Notes: a model not told the origin generated them from the sequence alone. 64,000 bases of DNA from Ensifer sp. PDNC004 (GCF_016919405.1 NZ_CP070353.1:1116001-1180000), one strand, 5' to 3'. Positions 19,780-29,702 are shown, counted from the first letter of the stretch. Translations and numbers: made by a program.

Positions 19780-20850
19780 TTACTTCGGCAGCTGGTCGTC
19801 GACACCTTCGACGTAGAAGTTCATGCCGAGCAGCGTGCCGTCGTCCGACGACGCGCCGGCTGCGAGCCATTCGCTGCCGTCCTGCTTCTTCAGCGGGCCG
19901 GTGAAGGGCTTCAGTTCGCCCGACTTGATCTTGGCTTCGGCGTCTTCCGCGAGCTTCTTCACATCGTCAGGCATGTTGGTGTAGGGCGCCATCGTCAGGA
20001 TGCCATCCTTCAGGCCGTCCCAGCTCGACGTCGTTTCCCACTTGCCGTCGAGGAAGGCCTGCGTGCGCTTGATGTAGTAGGCGCCCCAGGTATCGACGAT
20101 CGCCGTCAGCTGCGTTTCCGGGCCGGCCTTGATCATGTCGGAGGCCTGGCCGAAAGCCTTGATGCCACGCTCGGCGGCAACCTGCATCGGAGCCGTCGTG
20201 TCGGTGTGCTGCGTCAGGATATCAACGCCCTGGTCGACCAATGCCTTGGCAGCATCGGCTTCCTTGCCTGGGTCGAACCAGGTGTTGGCCCATACGACCT
20301 TGATCTTGAAGTCCGGGTTGACCGAGCGCGCGCCGATGACGAAGGAGTTGATGCCCATCACCACTTCCGGGATCGGGAAGGAAGCGATGTAGCCGGCGAC
20401 GCCCTTCTGCGACATCTTGGCAGCGATCACGCCCTGGATGTAGCGGCCTTCATAGAAGCGGCTGTTGTAGGTCGCGACGTTCGGCGCCGTCTTGTAGCCG
20501 GTCGCATGCTCGAACTTCACGTCCGGGAACTTCTGCGCGATCTTGATCGTCGCATCCATGAAGCCGAAGGACGTCGTGAAGATCAGGCCGCAGCCAGAGC
20601 GTGCCAGACGCTCGATCGCGCGCTCGGCATCCGGGCCTTCCGGCACGCTTTCCAGATACTGCGTCTCGATCTTGTCGCCGAGCGCCTTTTCCAGCTCCTG
20701 GCGGCCGATGTCGTGCGCCTGGGTCCAGCCGCCGTCGGTCTTTGCACCGACGTAGACGAAGCAGACCTTGGCCTTTTCCTGGGCGCTTGCGCCGGTGGCA
20801 ACGCCGAGCGCGGCCGCGGAGCTTGCGAGAACGAGCAGTAGTTTTTTCAT
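19780..20850 (-). CDS. BMP family ABC transporter substrate-binding protein
   Basis: A periplasmic binding protein of the BmpA/PnrA (Bmp) family, which bind purine nucleosides and related compounds. A clean Sec signal peptide starts at ATG 20850 (KKLLLVLASSAAALGVATGASA, cleaved before QEKAK), preceded by a GAGGT box; there is no lipobox Cys. The core KVCFVYVGAKTDGGWTQAHDIGR and the FTTSFGFMD segment are family hallmarks. It is 356 residues and the last gene of an ATPase-permease-permease-binding protein operon. The exact ligand is not deducible. Confidence 0.88.
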   Translation of the reverse strand: MKKLLLVLASSAAALGVATGASAQEKAKVCFVYVGAKTDGGWTQAHDIGRQELEKALGDKIETQYLESVPEGPDAERAIERLARSGCGLIFTTSFGFMDATIKIAQKFPDVKFEHATGYKTAPNVATYNSRFYEGRYIQGVIAAKMSQKGVAGYIASFPIPEVVMGINSFVIGARSVNPDFKIKVVWANTWFDPGKEADAAKALVDQGVDILTQHTDTTAPMQVAAERGIKAFGQASDMIKAGPETQLTAIVDTWGAYYIKRTQAFLDGKWETTSSWDGLKDGILTMAPYTNMPDDVKKLAEDAEAKIKSGELKPFTGPLKKQDGSEWLAAGASSDDGTLLGMNFYVEGVDDQLPK

Positions 20851-20899
20851 TTTCTTGACCTCTGTCGGTTTGAGAAACGTCAGTATGAAATGCTTGCGA

Positions 20900-21820
20900 T
20901 CACCGGTCCGGCACAAACGGTTTGCCGAGCGATGCCGGCGTATTGATCAGGGTCATGCGCCGGTTATGCGAAATGAGAATGAGGACGACGATCGTCGCGA
21001 CATAGGGCAGCGACGAAAGGAGCTGCGAGGGAATGCCCAGACCGAAGGCCTGCGCGTGCAACTGGCTGATCGAAACCGCGCCGAAGAGATAGCCTCCGGC
21101 CACCAGCCGCCACGGACGCCAGGACGAAAAGACCACCAGCGCCAACGCGATCCAGCCGCGACCGGCCGACATGTTCTCCACCCATTGCGGCGTGTAGACG
21201 AGCGACAGCTGTGCGCCGGCAAGGCCGGCGCAGGCGCCGCCGAACATCACGGCGAGATAACGGGTGCGAATGACGTTGACGCCGAGCGCGTGTGCTGAGG
21301 CGTGGCTGTCGCCGACCGCACGCAGCTTGAGGCCAGCGCGGCTCTTGAACAGGAACCAGTGAACGCCTGCGACGATCGCGATCGAAAGATAGAAGATGAT
21401 GTCCTGCCGGAAGAGCAGCGGCCCGATATAAGGGATATCGGCGAGAAGCGGGATCGCGATCGGCTGAAGCTTGACGCCCTGCATACCGAGGAAACTCTCC
21501 CCCATCATGCCGGAGACGCCGATGCCGAGCAGGGTCAAAGCCAGGCCCGTCGCCACCTGGTTTGCCACCAGGCTCAGCGTGAGGAAGGCAAAGAGCTGTG
21601 AGAACAGCGCGCCGCAGGCGATGCCTGCAAGCATGCCCAGATAGGGCGAACCGGTGATCTGGGTGATTGCGAAGGCGGAGACCGCCCCCATGATCATCAT
21701 GCCCTCGACGCCGAGGTTCAGCACGCCGGACCGTTCGGTCACCAGTTCGCCGATTGCGGCCAACACCAGGGGCGTTGCGGCCGTGATGACGCTCAAAAGG
21801 ATCGCTTCGACGATACCCAT
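20900..21820 (-). CDS. ABC transporter permease (BMP-type, second subunit)
   Basis: 306 residues, eight or more hydrophobic segments, of the branched-chain/BPD_transp_2 permease type that partners BMP receptors. The GVLNLGVEGMMIMGA motif (residues about 32-46) is a hallmark of the YufQ/NupQ-like subunit. Its ATG overlaps the stop of the preceding permease gene in an ATGA, so the two permeases are made together and presumably form a heterodimer in the inner membrane. Confidence 0.88.
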   Translation of the reverse strand: MGIVEAILLSVITAATPLVLAAIGELVTERSGVLNLGVEGMMIMGAVSAFAITQITGSPYLGMLAGIACGALFSQLFAFLTLSLVANQVATGLALTLLGIGVSGMMGESFLGMQGVKLQPIAIPLLADIPYIGPLLFRQDIIFYLSIAIVAGVHWFLFKSRAGLKLRAVGDSHASAHALGVNVIRTRYLAVMFGGACAGLAGAQLSLVYTPQWVENMSAGRGWIALALVVFSSWRPWRLVAGGYLFGAVSISQLHAQAFGLGIPSQLLSSLPYVATIVVLILISHNRRMTLINTPASLGKPFVPDR

Positions 21821-22914
21821 CAGCGGCTCCCCTCGCTGTTAGTCGCGGTCAACCGGTCGAAGACCAGCTTGATGCGATAGTGGATGAGCGTGTCGCAGGA
21901 GAGCACGAAGAAGAGCAGGAGACCCTGGAAGACGCGCGTGACTTTTTCGGACACGCCGATCGACAGCTGCGCCGCCTCACCGCCGAGATAGGTGAGCGCC
22001 AGCACCAGGCCGGCGGCGACGATGCCGAGCGGATTGAGGCGCCCGAGGAACGCAACGATGATGGCGGTGAAGCCGTAGCCGGGCGAGATGACCGGGCGCA
22101 ACTGCTGGATCGCGCCGCTGACCTCGGAAATGCCGGCCAGGCCGGCAAAGGCGCCGGAAAGCAGCATCGAGAACCAGATCATCTTACGCGAGGAGAAACC
22201 GGCAAAGCGCCCTGCCCGCTCCGATTGGCCAAGCACGGAAATCTCGAAGCCCTTCAGCGTGTAACGCATCATGAACCAGACGAGGATCGCCGCTATGATG
22301 GCGAAGGCGAAGCCCCAGTGGGTACGGCCGGAGGCAAGCATTTCCGGCAGGATCGCATCGACGGCAAAGGTGCGCGTCTCCGGAAAGTTCATGCCGCCCG
22401 GATTGCGCCAGGGTCCACGCACCAACCAGTCGAGGAACAACTGGGCGACATAGACCAGCATCAGGCTCGTCAGGATCTCGTTGGTGTTCATATGCGCTTT
22501 GAGGAAGGCGGGGATGGCGGCAAACAGCGCACCACCGAGCATGCCCATCAGCATCATCAGCGGCAGCACCAGCGGCGACTGCCAGTCGAAGAAGACCACC
22601 GGCAGGATCGAGCCAGCAATCGCGCCCATGATGAACTGGCCCTCGGCGCCGATGTTCCAGTTGTTGGAACGGAAGCAGACCGACAATCCGACGGCAATCA
22701 GGATCAGCGGGGCGGCCTTGATCGCCAGTTCGTGCAGCGACCAGACCTCGCTCAGCGGCTCGACGAAGAAGCTGTAGAGCGCCATGACCGGGTTTTTGCC
22801 GAGCAGCGCAAACATGATGCTGCCGAAGACGATCGTCAGCAGGAAGGCGATGAACGGCGACAGGATCGAAAACAGCGTCGAGACCTTGGCGCGCTTTTCC
22901 AGTTCAATGCGCAT
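21820..22914 (-). CDS. ABC transporter permease (BMP-type, first subunit)
   Basis: 364 residues with about nine or ten membrane segments. NNWNIGAEGQFIMGAI (residues about 89-104) corresponds to the conserved loop of the YufP/NupP-like permease of nucleoside-type ABC importers. It overlaps the upstream ATPase gene by 11 bp and the downstream permease gene by 1 bp, a tightly coupled operon. Confidence 0.88.
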   Translation of the reverse strand: MRIELEKRAKVSTLFSILSPFIAFLLTIVFGSIMFALLGKNPVMALYSFFVEPLSEVWSLHELAIKAAPLILIAVGLSVCFRSNNWNIGAEGQFIMGAIAGSILPVVFFDWQSPLVLPLMMLMGMLGGALFAAIPAFLKAHMNTNEILTSLMLVYVAQLFLDWLVRGPWRNPGGMNFPETRTFAVDAILPEMLASGRTHWGFAFAIIAAILVWFMMRYTLKGFEISVLGQSERAGRFAGFSSRKMIWFSMLLSGAFAGLAGISEVSGAIQQLRPVISPGYGFTAIIVAFLGRLNPLGIVAAGLVLALTYLGGEAAQLSIGVSEKVTRVFQGLLLFFVLSCDTLIHYRIKLVFDRLTATNSEGSR

Positions 22915-24478
22915 GTGCGGCCTCCGTGCCTTCCGTCTTGCCGTACATGCCGCCCATCAGCAGGCCAATCTTTTCACGCGAAAGCTCCTTGGCCGGATAG
23001 GGATCGGAGAGCTTTCCGTCGCTGATGACGGCGATCTCCGTCGCCACTTCGAAGATCTCATCGAGATCCTGGCTGATGACGAGCACGGCAGATCCGGACT
23101 TGGCGAGATCGACGAGCGCCTGGCGGATGCGGCTGGCAGCACCCGCATCGACGCCCCAGGTGGGCTGGTTGACGACGAGCACGCTCGGCTGGCGGTCGAG
23201 CTCACGCCCGACGATGAACTTCTGCAGGTTGCCGCCGGAAAGCGAGCCGGCCGGCGGATCCTCGCCACTCTTGCGCACGTCCATCGCCTCGGAGATGCGC
23301 TTCGTGGCGCTCGTCACCGCATCGCGACGGATGATCTTGAGGATGCCGCCGCCGAGGAACGCCTTGGAGTCCGAGCGACTGCGGGCAAGCACGAGATTGT
23401 CCGAGAGCGGCAGCGCCGATACCGCGGCGTGGCCATGGCGCTCCTCGGGAACGAAGCCCGCGCCCATCAGCCGGCGAGCGTTGATGTTACGGTTGCCGAC
23501 CGGCTTCTGGCGGATCTGCACCGCATTGTCGTCGGCAACCGGATATTCGCCCGAGAGCGCGTCGAAGAGTTCGCCCTGGCCGTTGCCGGCAACACCGGCA
23601 ATCGCCAGCACCTCGCCGGCATGCACCTTGAGACAGATGTTCTTCAGCGAAACGGCGAAAGGCGTGCGCGCCGGCACGCTCAAGTGCCGCGCTTCCAGCT
23701 GCACCTGACCCTTGGCGCTGGTGCCTTCGGCCGTCACCGCCGCGACGTCGCCGCCAACCATCATGCGCGCCAGCGACGAGGGGGTCTCCGTCTTCGGATC
23801 GCAGGCGCCGGTCACCTTGCCGTGGCGCAACACTGTTGCGCGGTCGCAGATGCGCTGCACCTCTTCCAGCCGGTGACTGATATAGAGAACCGAACGGCCT
23901 TCGGCCTTCAGCTTGTAGAGTGTTTCGAACAGGCGATCGGCTTCCTGCGGCGTCAGCACCGAGGTCGGCTCGTCAAGGATGATGAGGCGCGGGTTCTGCA
24001 GGAGCGCGCGCACGATCTCGATGCGCTGGCGCTCGCCGACCGAGAGATCCGCCACATGCGCCTTGGGGTCGAGCGGCAGGCCATAGGCATGCGACAGACG
24101 GGACGCCTCTTCCGCCACCCTCGCCAGCGAGATGTTCGCATCCATGGAAAGCGCGATATTCTCTGCGACCGTCAGCGCCTCGAACAGCGAAAAATGCTGG
24201 AAAACCATGCCGATGCCGAGCTTGCGCGCAGCCGCGGGATTGGCGATGCGCACGCTCTGGCCCTGCCAGAGTATCTCGCCGGCCGTCGGCGACAATACGC
24301 CGAACAGCATCTTGACCAGGGTCGATTTTCCGGCGCCGTTTTCGCCGAGAAGGGCGTGGATTTCGCCCGGTTCAATCTGCAGATTGATCCCATTGCAGGC
24401 CGCGAAGCTGCCAAACAATTTCGTCAGGTTGCTCACAGCCAATAGATGACCGTTCGCCGCTACTCCCTCAACAGGCAC
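22904..24478 (-). CDS. ABC transporter ATP-binding protein, double ABC (BMP-type)
   Basis: 524 residues with two fused nucleotide-binding domains, as in sugar and nucleoside importers. Domain 1 has Walker A GENGAGKST (residues 45-53), signature LSVGERQR and Walker B ILDEPT. Domain 2 keeps LSGGNLQK but has a divergent A loop and Walker B (VVNQPTWGVD), normal for this family, where the second site is degenerate. It heads the four-gene operon. The start MPVEGVAANGHLLAVSN is the first ATG in the frame. Confidence 0.92.
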   Translation of the reverse strand: MPVEGVAANGHLLAVSNLTKLFGSFAACNGINLQIEPGEIHALLGENGAGKSTLVKMLFGVLSPTAGEILWQGQSVRIANPAAARKLGIGMVFQHFSLFEALTVAENIALSMDANISLARVAEEASRLSHAYGLPLDPKAHVADLSVGERQRIEIVRALLQNPRLIILDEPTSVLTPQEADRLFETLYKLKAEGRSVLYISHRLEEVQRICDRATVLRHGKVTGACDPKTETPSSLARMMVGGDVAAVTAEGTSAKGQVQLEARHLSVPARTPFAVSLKNICLKVHAGEVLAIAGVAGNGQGELFDALSGEYPVADDNAVQIRQKPVGNRNINARRLMGAGFVPEERHGHAAVSALPLSDNLVLARSRSDSKAFLGGGILKIIRRDAVTSATKRISEAMDVRKSGEDPPAGSLSGGNLQKFIVGRELDRQPSVLVVNQPTWGVDAGAASRIRQALVDLAKSGSAVLVISQDLDEIFEVATEIAVISDGKLSDPYPAKELSREKIGLLMGGMYGKTEGTEAAHAH

Positions 24479-24526
24479 GCTGCCCTCTTTCCCCTCTGTT
24501 GATCCGCGTCCGCCTTAAGGCTTCGA

Positions 24527-25498
24527 TCACGGAATCAGCAGTGTTGTTCCACTTGTTTTTCTTGTCTCGAGATCCGTATGCGCTCGCCCCGCATCGGCGA
24601 GCGGATAAGTCTGATTTATATTGATACGCACTTTGTTGCTTTGCACAATATCAAACAGGGAATTTGCACACGCTTCCAGCGCAGGCCGCGTGGCAACGTA
24701 ACCAAAGAGTGTCGGACGCGTCGCAAAAAGCGAGCCCTTTTGAGCCAGGATGCCGATGCTGAAGGCATCCACCGGACCCGACGAATTGCCGAAGCTGACC
24801 CAGAGGCCGCGCGGCTTGATACAATCCAGCGACGCCGGATAGGTGTCACGCCCGACGGAATCGTAGACGACATCGACGCCGCGGCCGTCGGTCAATTCCT
24901 TGACCCGGGCGACGAAATTGTCGGTGCGGTAGTTGATCACGTGGTCGTAGCCATGCGCCAGCGCCAGATCGATCTTGTCCTGCGAGCCCGCGGTACCAAT
25001 GACAGTCGCGCCAAGCGCCTTCGCCCACTGGCCGGCAATGAGCCCGACGCCGCCGGCTGCGGCATGGAAGAGGATCGTCGTGCCCGGCCCGACCTGATAG
25101 GTCTGGTTGAGCAGATATTGCGCCGTCATGCCTTTCAGCATCATCGCGGCCGCGGTCTCGAGACTGATGCCGTCAGGCACCTTCACCAACTGCGCGGCAT
25201 CGACATTGCGTTCGCTCGCATAGGCGCCATCGGCCGACGCATAGGCGACGCGGTCACCGACGGAGAACAGGCTGACGCCGTCGCCAACCGCAGTGACGAT
25301 ACCGGCGCCTTCTTTGCCCGGCACGAAGGGCAAAGCTGACTTGTAGAGGCCGGTGCGGAAGTAGACGTCGATGAAATTGAGTCCGACGGCCACCTGCCGG
25401 ATCTGCACCTCACCCGGCCCCGGCGGCGAGAGTGTCACGCCTTCGAGCTTCAGGACCTCCGGTCCTCCGAGTTCGCGTACCACAATCGCCTGTGCCAT
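24527..25498 (-). CDS. Quinone oxidoreductase, zinc-free MDR family
   Basis: 323 residues of the NADPH:quinone reductase (QOR) branch of medium-chain dehydrogenases. The N-terminal GroES-like domain carries VGLNFIDVYFRTGLY, the Rossmann dinucleotide fold is HAAAGGVGLIAGQWAK, and there is no structural-zinc Cys cluster. It likely reduces quinones or enals in the cytosol with NADPH. The pcs gene lies 9 nt upstream on the same strand, so the two may be cotranscribed. Confidence 0.9.
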   Translation of the reverse strand: MAQAIVVRELGGPEVLKLEGVTLSPPGPGEVQIRQVAVGLNFIDVYFRTGLYKSALPFVPGKEGAGIVTAVGDGVSLFSVGDRVAYASADGAYASERNVDAAQLVKVPDGISLETAAAMMLKGMTAQYLLNQTYQVGPGTTILFHAAAGGVGLIAGQWAKALGATVIGTAGSQDKIDLALAHGYDHVINYRTDNFVARVKELTDGRGVDVVYDSVGRDTYPASLDCIKPRGLWVSFGNSSGPVDAFSIGILAQKGSLFATRPTLFGYVATRPALEACANSLFDIVQSNKVRININQTYPLADAGRAHTDLETRKTSGTTLLIP

Positions 25499-25507
25499 TG
25501 CCTGCTC

Positions 25508-26233
25508 CTATTTCCGGCCGAGACTTGGGAAAATCTGCAGCACGAAGCCAATCACGTAGAGATAGATGCCTGTGACGACGAAACCGGTGACGACCCATGC
25601 CGGCGTCGCAAAATGCAGGAGCAGCGCGTAGATGCCGAGCGCCGACCACAGAAGGAAGATGCCGAGGTTCAGCGGTCGCAGGCGCTGGACGCGAACCGGA
25701 TGAAGGAAGTTGATCGGCAAGAAGGTCAGGACCACCGACACGAAGACGACGATCGACGCCGTCAACTCGCTCGCCTGGATGACGAACAGCGTGAAGACGA
25801 CCATGTTCCAGACGACGGGGAAGCCGGAGAAGAAGTATTCGTCCGTCTTCATGCCCATGTCGGCATAATAGATCGCGCTCGAAACCACGATCGCGCCGGC
25901 CGCGACGAACGACCAGGGCTCGCCGATCATGCCGCTCTGGTAGAGCGCAAAGGCTGGCAATAGCACATAGGTCACGTAGTCGATGACGTTGTCGAGCGTG
26001 TCGCCCGACCAGTTGGGCAGCACTTCCTTGACGCGCACCTTGCGGGCGATCGGCCCGTCGATGCCATCAACGAGCAGCGCCAGCCCCAGCCACCAGAACA
26101 TGTCGACGAAACGGTGCTCGGCCGCAGCCACGACACCCAGGAAGGCGAGAAACGATCCCGATGCGGTCAAGATATGCACGGAGAAGGCGCGAATCTCGGC
26201 GTAGGGAACTCGTCTGTAGTTAAAGAACTTCAT
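25508..26233 (-). CDS. pcs: Phosphatidylcholine synthase (CDP-diacylglycerol:choline)
   Basis: Makes phosphatidylcholine directly from choline and CDP-diacylglycerol, a route first found in Sinorhizobium and important for symbiosis and for other host-associated alphaproteobacteria. The CDP-alcohol phosphotransferase signature is intact: D56, D59-G60, A63-R64, G77, D81 and D85 in the pattern Dx2DGx2AR...Gx3Dx3D. Six to eight membrane helices follow. ATG 26233 gives 241 residues, which I recall as the length of the S. meliloti enzyme; the longer upstream reading has no membrane or family features. Confidence 0.93.
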   Translation of the reverse strand: MKFFNYRRVPYAEIRAFSVHILTASGSFLAFLGVVAAAEHRFVDMFWWLGLALLVDGIDGPIARKVRVKEVLPNWSGDTLDNVIDYVTYVLLPAFALYQSGMIGEPWSFVAAGAIVVSSAIYYADMGMKTDEYFFSGFPVVWNMVVFTLFVIQASELTASIVVFVSVVLTFLPINFLHPVRVQRLRPLNLGIFLLWSALGIYALLLHFATPAWVVTGFVVTGIYLYVIGFVLQIFPSLGRK

Positions 26234-26506
26234 CTGCGGACGCCGCCCACCCCTGCTGTTTTCCCCGTGCGGGCCTTGACCCGCCTCGACCGCTGTGCGG
26301 CGCGTTGCCCGTAATATGCACCCTTTGCAACGCATCGCCACTAAAATTCAAGTATTACAGCCTCCCCTCGCCCCATTGTCCTGTGGACACCTGCAAATTG
26401 CTTCTGCGCTGATTCTACCCATTTATTTCGCATGCGCCGACGACTAGAGGTATGATCGAGGCTGGGCCAAGACGCCTCACAGCTTGCGCGAAAGGGCTTT
26501 TGCATC

Positions 26507-27718
26507 ATGGACCACTTCGACATTGCCATTATCGGTGCGGGCCTTGCCGGATCCCTCGCGGCCATCGCGCTTGCGGATGCTGGCTACCGCGTGGCCTTGA
26601 TCGGACCGGAGCCGGCGGTTGCCGACGGACGCACTACGGCGCTGATGGACCAATCGATCGAATATCTGAAGACGCTCAATCTTTGGGAAAAGGTCGAGCC
26701 GCTGACCGCGCCGCTTTCGACCATGCGCATCCTCGACGGCACCAACCGGTTGTTGCGCGCGCCACCAGTCAATTTCCGCGCTTCCGAAGTCGGGCTCGAC
26801 GCCTTCGGCTACAATATTCCGAATGCCCCTTTCATCGATATTCTCCGCCACCGCGCCGAAGAGAGCCCGACGCTGACGCGTATCACCACGTCGGCGATCG
26901 GCTTTGAACTTTCGGACACGGTCGCAACGATAGAGCTTGCAAACGGCAGCCAATGCAGCGCGCATCTGCTCGTCGGCGCCGATGGCCGTCGGTCGCCGGT
27001 GCGCGAAGCGGCGAAGATCTCCGTCAGCACCTGGTCCTATCCGCAGACAGCGGTCGTCTTGAACTTTGCGCACGAGCTCCCGCACCAGAACATCTCGACC
27101 GAGTTCCACACCGAAAGCGGCCCCTTCACGCAAGTGCCCCTGCCGGGCAACCGCTCCAGTCTTGTCTGGGTGCGCAAGCCCGAAGATGCCGCGCAAACGC
27201 TGACGCTCGATCTTGCGGCGCTCTCTCGCGCCGTCGAAGACCGGATGCAATCGATCCTCGGCAAGGCAACGGTCGAAGGCGCGCCGCAATCCTTCCCGCT
27301 TTCGGGCATGACCGCCCAGCGCTTTGGCAAGGGCCGCGTCGTGCTTCTTGGCGAAGCGGCGCACGCCTTCCCGCCGATCGGCGCACAAGGGCTCAATCTC
27401 AGCCTTCGCGATGTGATGACGCTCGTCAATATCATCGGCGCATCCGGCGGCGAGCCGCTTGCCGGCGATATCGGTGATCGCTTCGACAGCCGCCGCCGGC
27501 CGGATATCATCAGCCGTACGGCGAGCGTGGATCTCCTCAACCGCTCGCTACTTTCCGGATTCCTGCCGGTGCAGGCGCTTCGCGCGCTGGGGCTGCATGT
27601 GCTTTCCGCCGTCGGGCCGCTGCGCAGCCTCTTGATGCGCGAAGGCGTCCACCCCGGCAGCGCGCTCAATGCCTTCAAGGAAGGCTTACGGGAAAAGATC
27701 GGGCGGAAGAGCGCCTGA
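26507..27718 (+). CDS. UbiH/UbiF-type FAD-dependent monooxygenase
   Basis: 403 residues of the class A flavoprotein hydroxylases that add oxygen to the ubiquinone ring. The N-terminal FAD site is AIIGAGLAGSLAAIALADAG, the middle motif is VGADGRRSPVRE, and the second FAD motif is LLGEAAHAFPPIGAQGLNLSLRD. Which ring position it acts on (UbiH, UbiF, UbiL) cannot be told from sequence alone. It is divergent from pcs and its 3' end overlaps the convergent AEC transporter gene by 33 bp. Confidence 0.88.
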   Translation: MDHFDIAIIGAGLAGSLAAIALADAGYRVALIGPEPAVADGRTTALMDQSIEYLKTLNLWEKVEPLTAPLSTMRILDGTNRLLRAPPVNFRASEVGLDAFGYNIPNAPFIDILRHRAEESPTLTRITTSAIGFELSDTVATIELANGSQCSAHLLVGADGRRSPVREAAKISVSTWSYPQTAVVLNFAHELPHQNISTEFHTESGPFTQVPLPGNRSSLVWVRKPEDAAQTLTLDLAALSRAVEDRMQSILGKATVEGAPQSFPLSGMTAQRFGKGRVVLLGEAAHAFPPIGAQGLNLSLRDVMTLVNIIGASGGEPLAGDIGDRFDSRRRPDIISRTASVDLLNRSLLSGFLPVQALRALGLHVLSAVGPLRSLLMREGVHPGSALNAFKEGLREKIGRKSA

Positions 27719-28648
27719 GCGGATTAGGTAAAGCAGACCGGTGACGGTCGCGACCGAAAGCGTCGTGGTGATGAGGATCGTCGCCGAGGCCCGCTCCTGC
27801 CACACGCCATATTGATGGCCGATGACGAAGACGTTCGTCGCCGTCGGAAGGGCTGCGAGCAATACGGCCGTCTGCACCCAGATCGGATCATAGTTCCCCG
27901 TCAGGCTCATCGCCGTGAACATGACCAGCGGGTGCAAGAGCAGCTTGGCCGGGACGATGTAGCCGATCTCTACGGGAATGCGCTTAATCGGGCGCAGCGC
28001 CAGCGTCACACCCATGGCAAAGAGCGCGCAAGGTGCCGCACACTGCGCAAGATAGTCGATCAATCTTTGCACCGGCACCGGCGGCTGTACCGCGAAGAAG
28101 GCGGCGACCACGCCGGCAAGTGTGGCGAGAATGAACGGGTGCAGGATGATCTTGCGTGCAACGCTGGCTGCAAGCACCAGCGGCTTTTCCTGGCGGCCGC
28201 CTGATATCGCCATCATCGCCGGTGCGACCGCGAAATGCGCGGCATTCTCGAAGCTGAAGATCAGCGCTACCGGCACGGCAGCCGCATCGCCCAAGGCGAG
28301 AAGCGCAAGGCCGGGCCCCATATAGCCGATATTGCCATAGGCAGCGCCGAAACCCTGGATCGTCGCCTCGGCTATGGAGTTGCGCCTGACATAGACGCCG
28401 ATGAGAAAAATCAGCGAGAAGACGATGTAGGTCGCCCCGACGGTGGTGAGGATGAAGTCGGCGCGCGCCAGCTGTTCGATCGGCGTGCGCGAGACGAGCT
28501 TGAAGAACAGCGCCGGCAGAGCGAGGTAGATGATGAAGGTGTTCAGCCAACCCATCGCCTCGCCCGGATGGTGGACGAAGCGCGCCGTCAGATAACCGAG
28601 GAAGATCAGGCCGAAGAACGGCAGCACCAGGCCCGCGATTTCCGTCAT
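27686..28648 (-). CDS. AEC family (auxin efflux carrier-like) transporter
   Basis: 320 residues with about ten membrane helices in two five-helix halves, beginning EIAGLVLPFFGLIFLGYLTARF, typical of AEC/malonate-auxin carriers (MdcF/YfdV relatives). The substrate is unknown, though many members move small carboxylates. ATG 28648 is preferred over one 21 nt upstream because a GGGGGA box is correctly spaced. Its last 33 bp overlap the convergent ubiH-like gene, so there is no room for a separate terminator. Confidence 0.85.
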   Translation of the reverse strand: MTEIAGLVLPFFGLIFLGYLTARFVHHPGEAMGWLNTFIIYLALPALFFKLVSRTPIEQLARADFILTTVGATYIVFSLIFLIGVYVRRNSIAEATIQGFGAAYGNIGYMGPGLALLALGDAAAVPVALIFSFENAAHFAVAPAMMAISGGRQEKPLVLAASVARKIILHPFILATLAGVVAAFFAVQPPVPVQRLIDYLAQCAAPCALFAMGVTLALRPIKRIPVEIGYIVPAKLLLHPLVMFTAMSLTGNYDPIWVQTAVLLAALPTATNVFVIGHQYGVWQERASATILITTTLSVATVTGLLYLIRSGALPPDLFP

Positions 28649-28764
28649 CTTGTCCCCCGCATTCTTCACCTTCCCGCGCCGACGCCCGCACGCCTAGCGC
28701 ATCAACCGCCCTGACGATTAGGCCGGTCCGGCCGAAAAGTGATTCTAAAATACGAGGGTATGCC

Positions 28765-29529
28765 CTAGCCGATTTTCATCAGGATCGGGAAGGTCGTCTG
28801 GAACCAGATGGCGACGGAACTGATGAAGCCGAAGAGAAAAGCAAGGCCTGCCAGCACAAGGAGGCCGCCCATGAGCTTCTCGACCAGACCGAGATGGCGG
28901 CGGAAGCGGAAGAGGAAGCGCATGAAGGAGCCGGAAAACGCAGCAGCGATCCAGAAAGGCACGGCAAGGCCCAGCGAATAGATCGCCAGCAGCATCGCGC
29001 CATCGGAAACGGTGTCACGTGCGGCAGCGACGCCAAGGATCGTGCCGAGGACCGGGCCGATGCAGGGCGTCCAGCCGAAGGCGAAGGCCAGACCCATGAT
29101 GTAGGCGCCCGAGAGCGTCGCCGGCTTGCCGCCGCCCTGGAAACGGGCTTCGCGCGCGAGCAGCCCGATCTTGAACACGCCAAGGAAATGCAGGCCCATG
29201 ATGATGATGATCACACCGCCGATGCGCGACAGCAGGTCCATGTGCTGTCGAAGCACCATGCCGATCGACGAGGCCCCCGCCCCGAGCGCCACGAAGACGG
29301 TGGCAAAGCCGAGCGTGAACAACAGTGCCGCCGGCAAGACAGCACGTCTCGTGCTGCCGATGGTCGCCGCGTCGCCGCTGCGGAACTGATCGACCGAAAC
29401 GCCGGCCATATAGCAGAGATAGGGCGGTACGAGCGGCAGAACGCAGGGAGAAAGGAACGAAAGGGCGCCGGCAAGGACGGCGGTCCAGATGGAAATATCG
29501 GCGATCGACAACGGCAAGAACTCCGGCAC
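28765..29529 (-). CDS. CcdA-like cytochrome c biogenesis / thiol-transfer membrane protein
   Basis: 254 residues with six membrane helices. The paired redox-active cysteines are in LSFLSPCVLPLVPPYLCYMAG near the N-terminus and in FGWTPCIGPVLG about residue 155, as in CcdA/DsbD transmembrane domains that pass electrons from thioredoxin to the periplasm for cytochrome c maturation. The start is a GTG at 29529; a TTG a few codons in is also possible. The gene is monocistronic, with tRNA-Lys divergent upstream. Confidence 0.9.
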   Translation of the reverse strand: MPEFLPLSIADISIWTAVLAGALSFLSPCVLPLVPPYLCYMAGVSVDQFRSGDAATIGSTRRAVLPAALLFTLGFATVFVALGAGASSIGMVLRQHMDLLSRIGGVIIIIMGLHFLGVFKIGLLAREARFQGGGKPATLSGAYIMGLAFAFGWTPCIGPVLGTILGVAAARDTVSDGAMLLAIYSLGLAVPFWIAAAFSGSFMRFLFRFRRHLGLVEKLMGGLLVLAGLAFLFGFISSVAIWFQTTFPILMKIG

Positions 29530-29635
29530 GCGGCATTTGGGCCATTCCTTAGCCGCAGGATCATGATGATACCAATCACCTTTTGGCGATCATTGCGCCA
29601 TGCACCGTTTCTTCACAAAACCCGCAATTTTTCGG

Positions 29636-29664
29636 TTGACCGGGGGGAAACACGCGTGCATATG
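29636..29664 (+). promoter_or_regulatory. Sigma-70-type promoter of tRNA-Lys
   Basis: TTGACC, 17 bp, then CATATG matches the rhizobial housekeeping pattern (CTTGAC-N17-CTATAT) closely. Transcription would begin near 29672, some 30 nt before the mature tRNA. Confidence 0.65.
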
Positions 29665-29702
29665 TCCGCCCACTTCCGCCGGGCTTCATCGCCGCGGCCA
29701 GG

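Noticed and set aside
22784..24445. 553-codon frame antisense to the ABC ATPase gene
   Set aside because: The sense strand encodes clear Walker and signature motifs in a tight operon.
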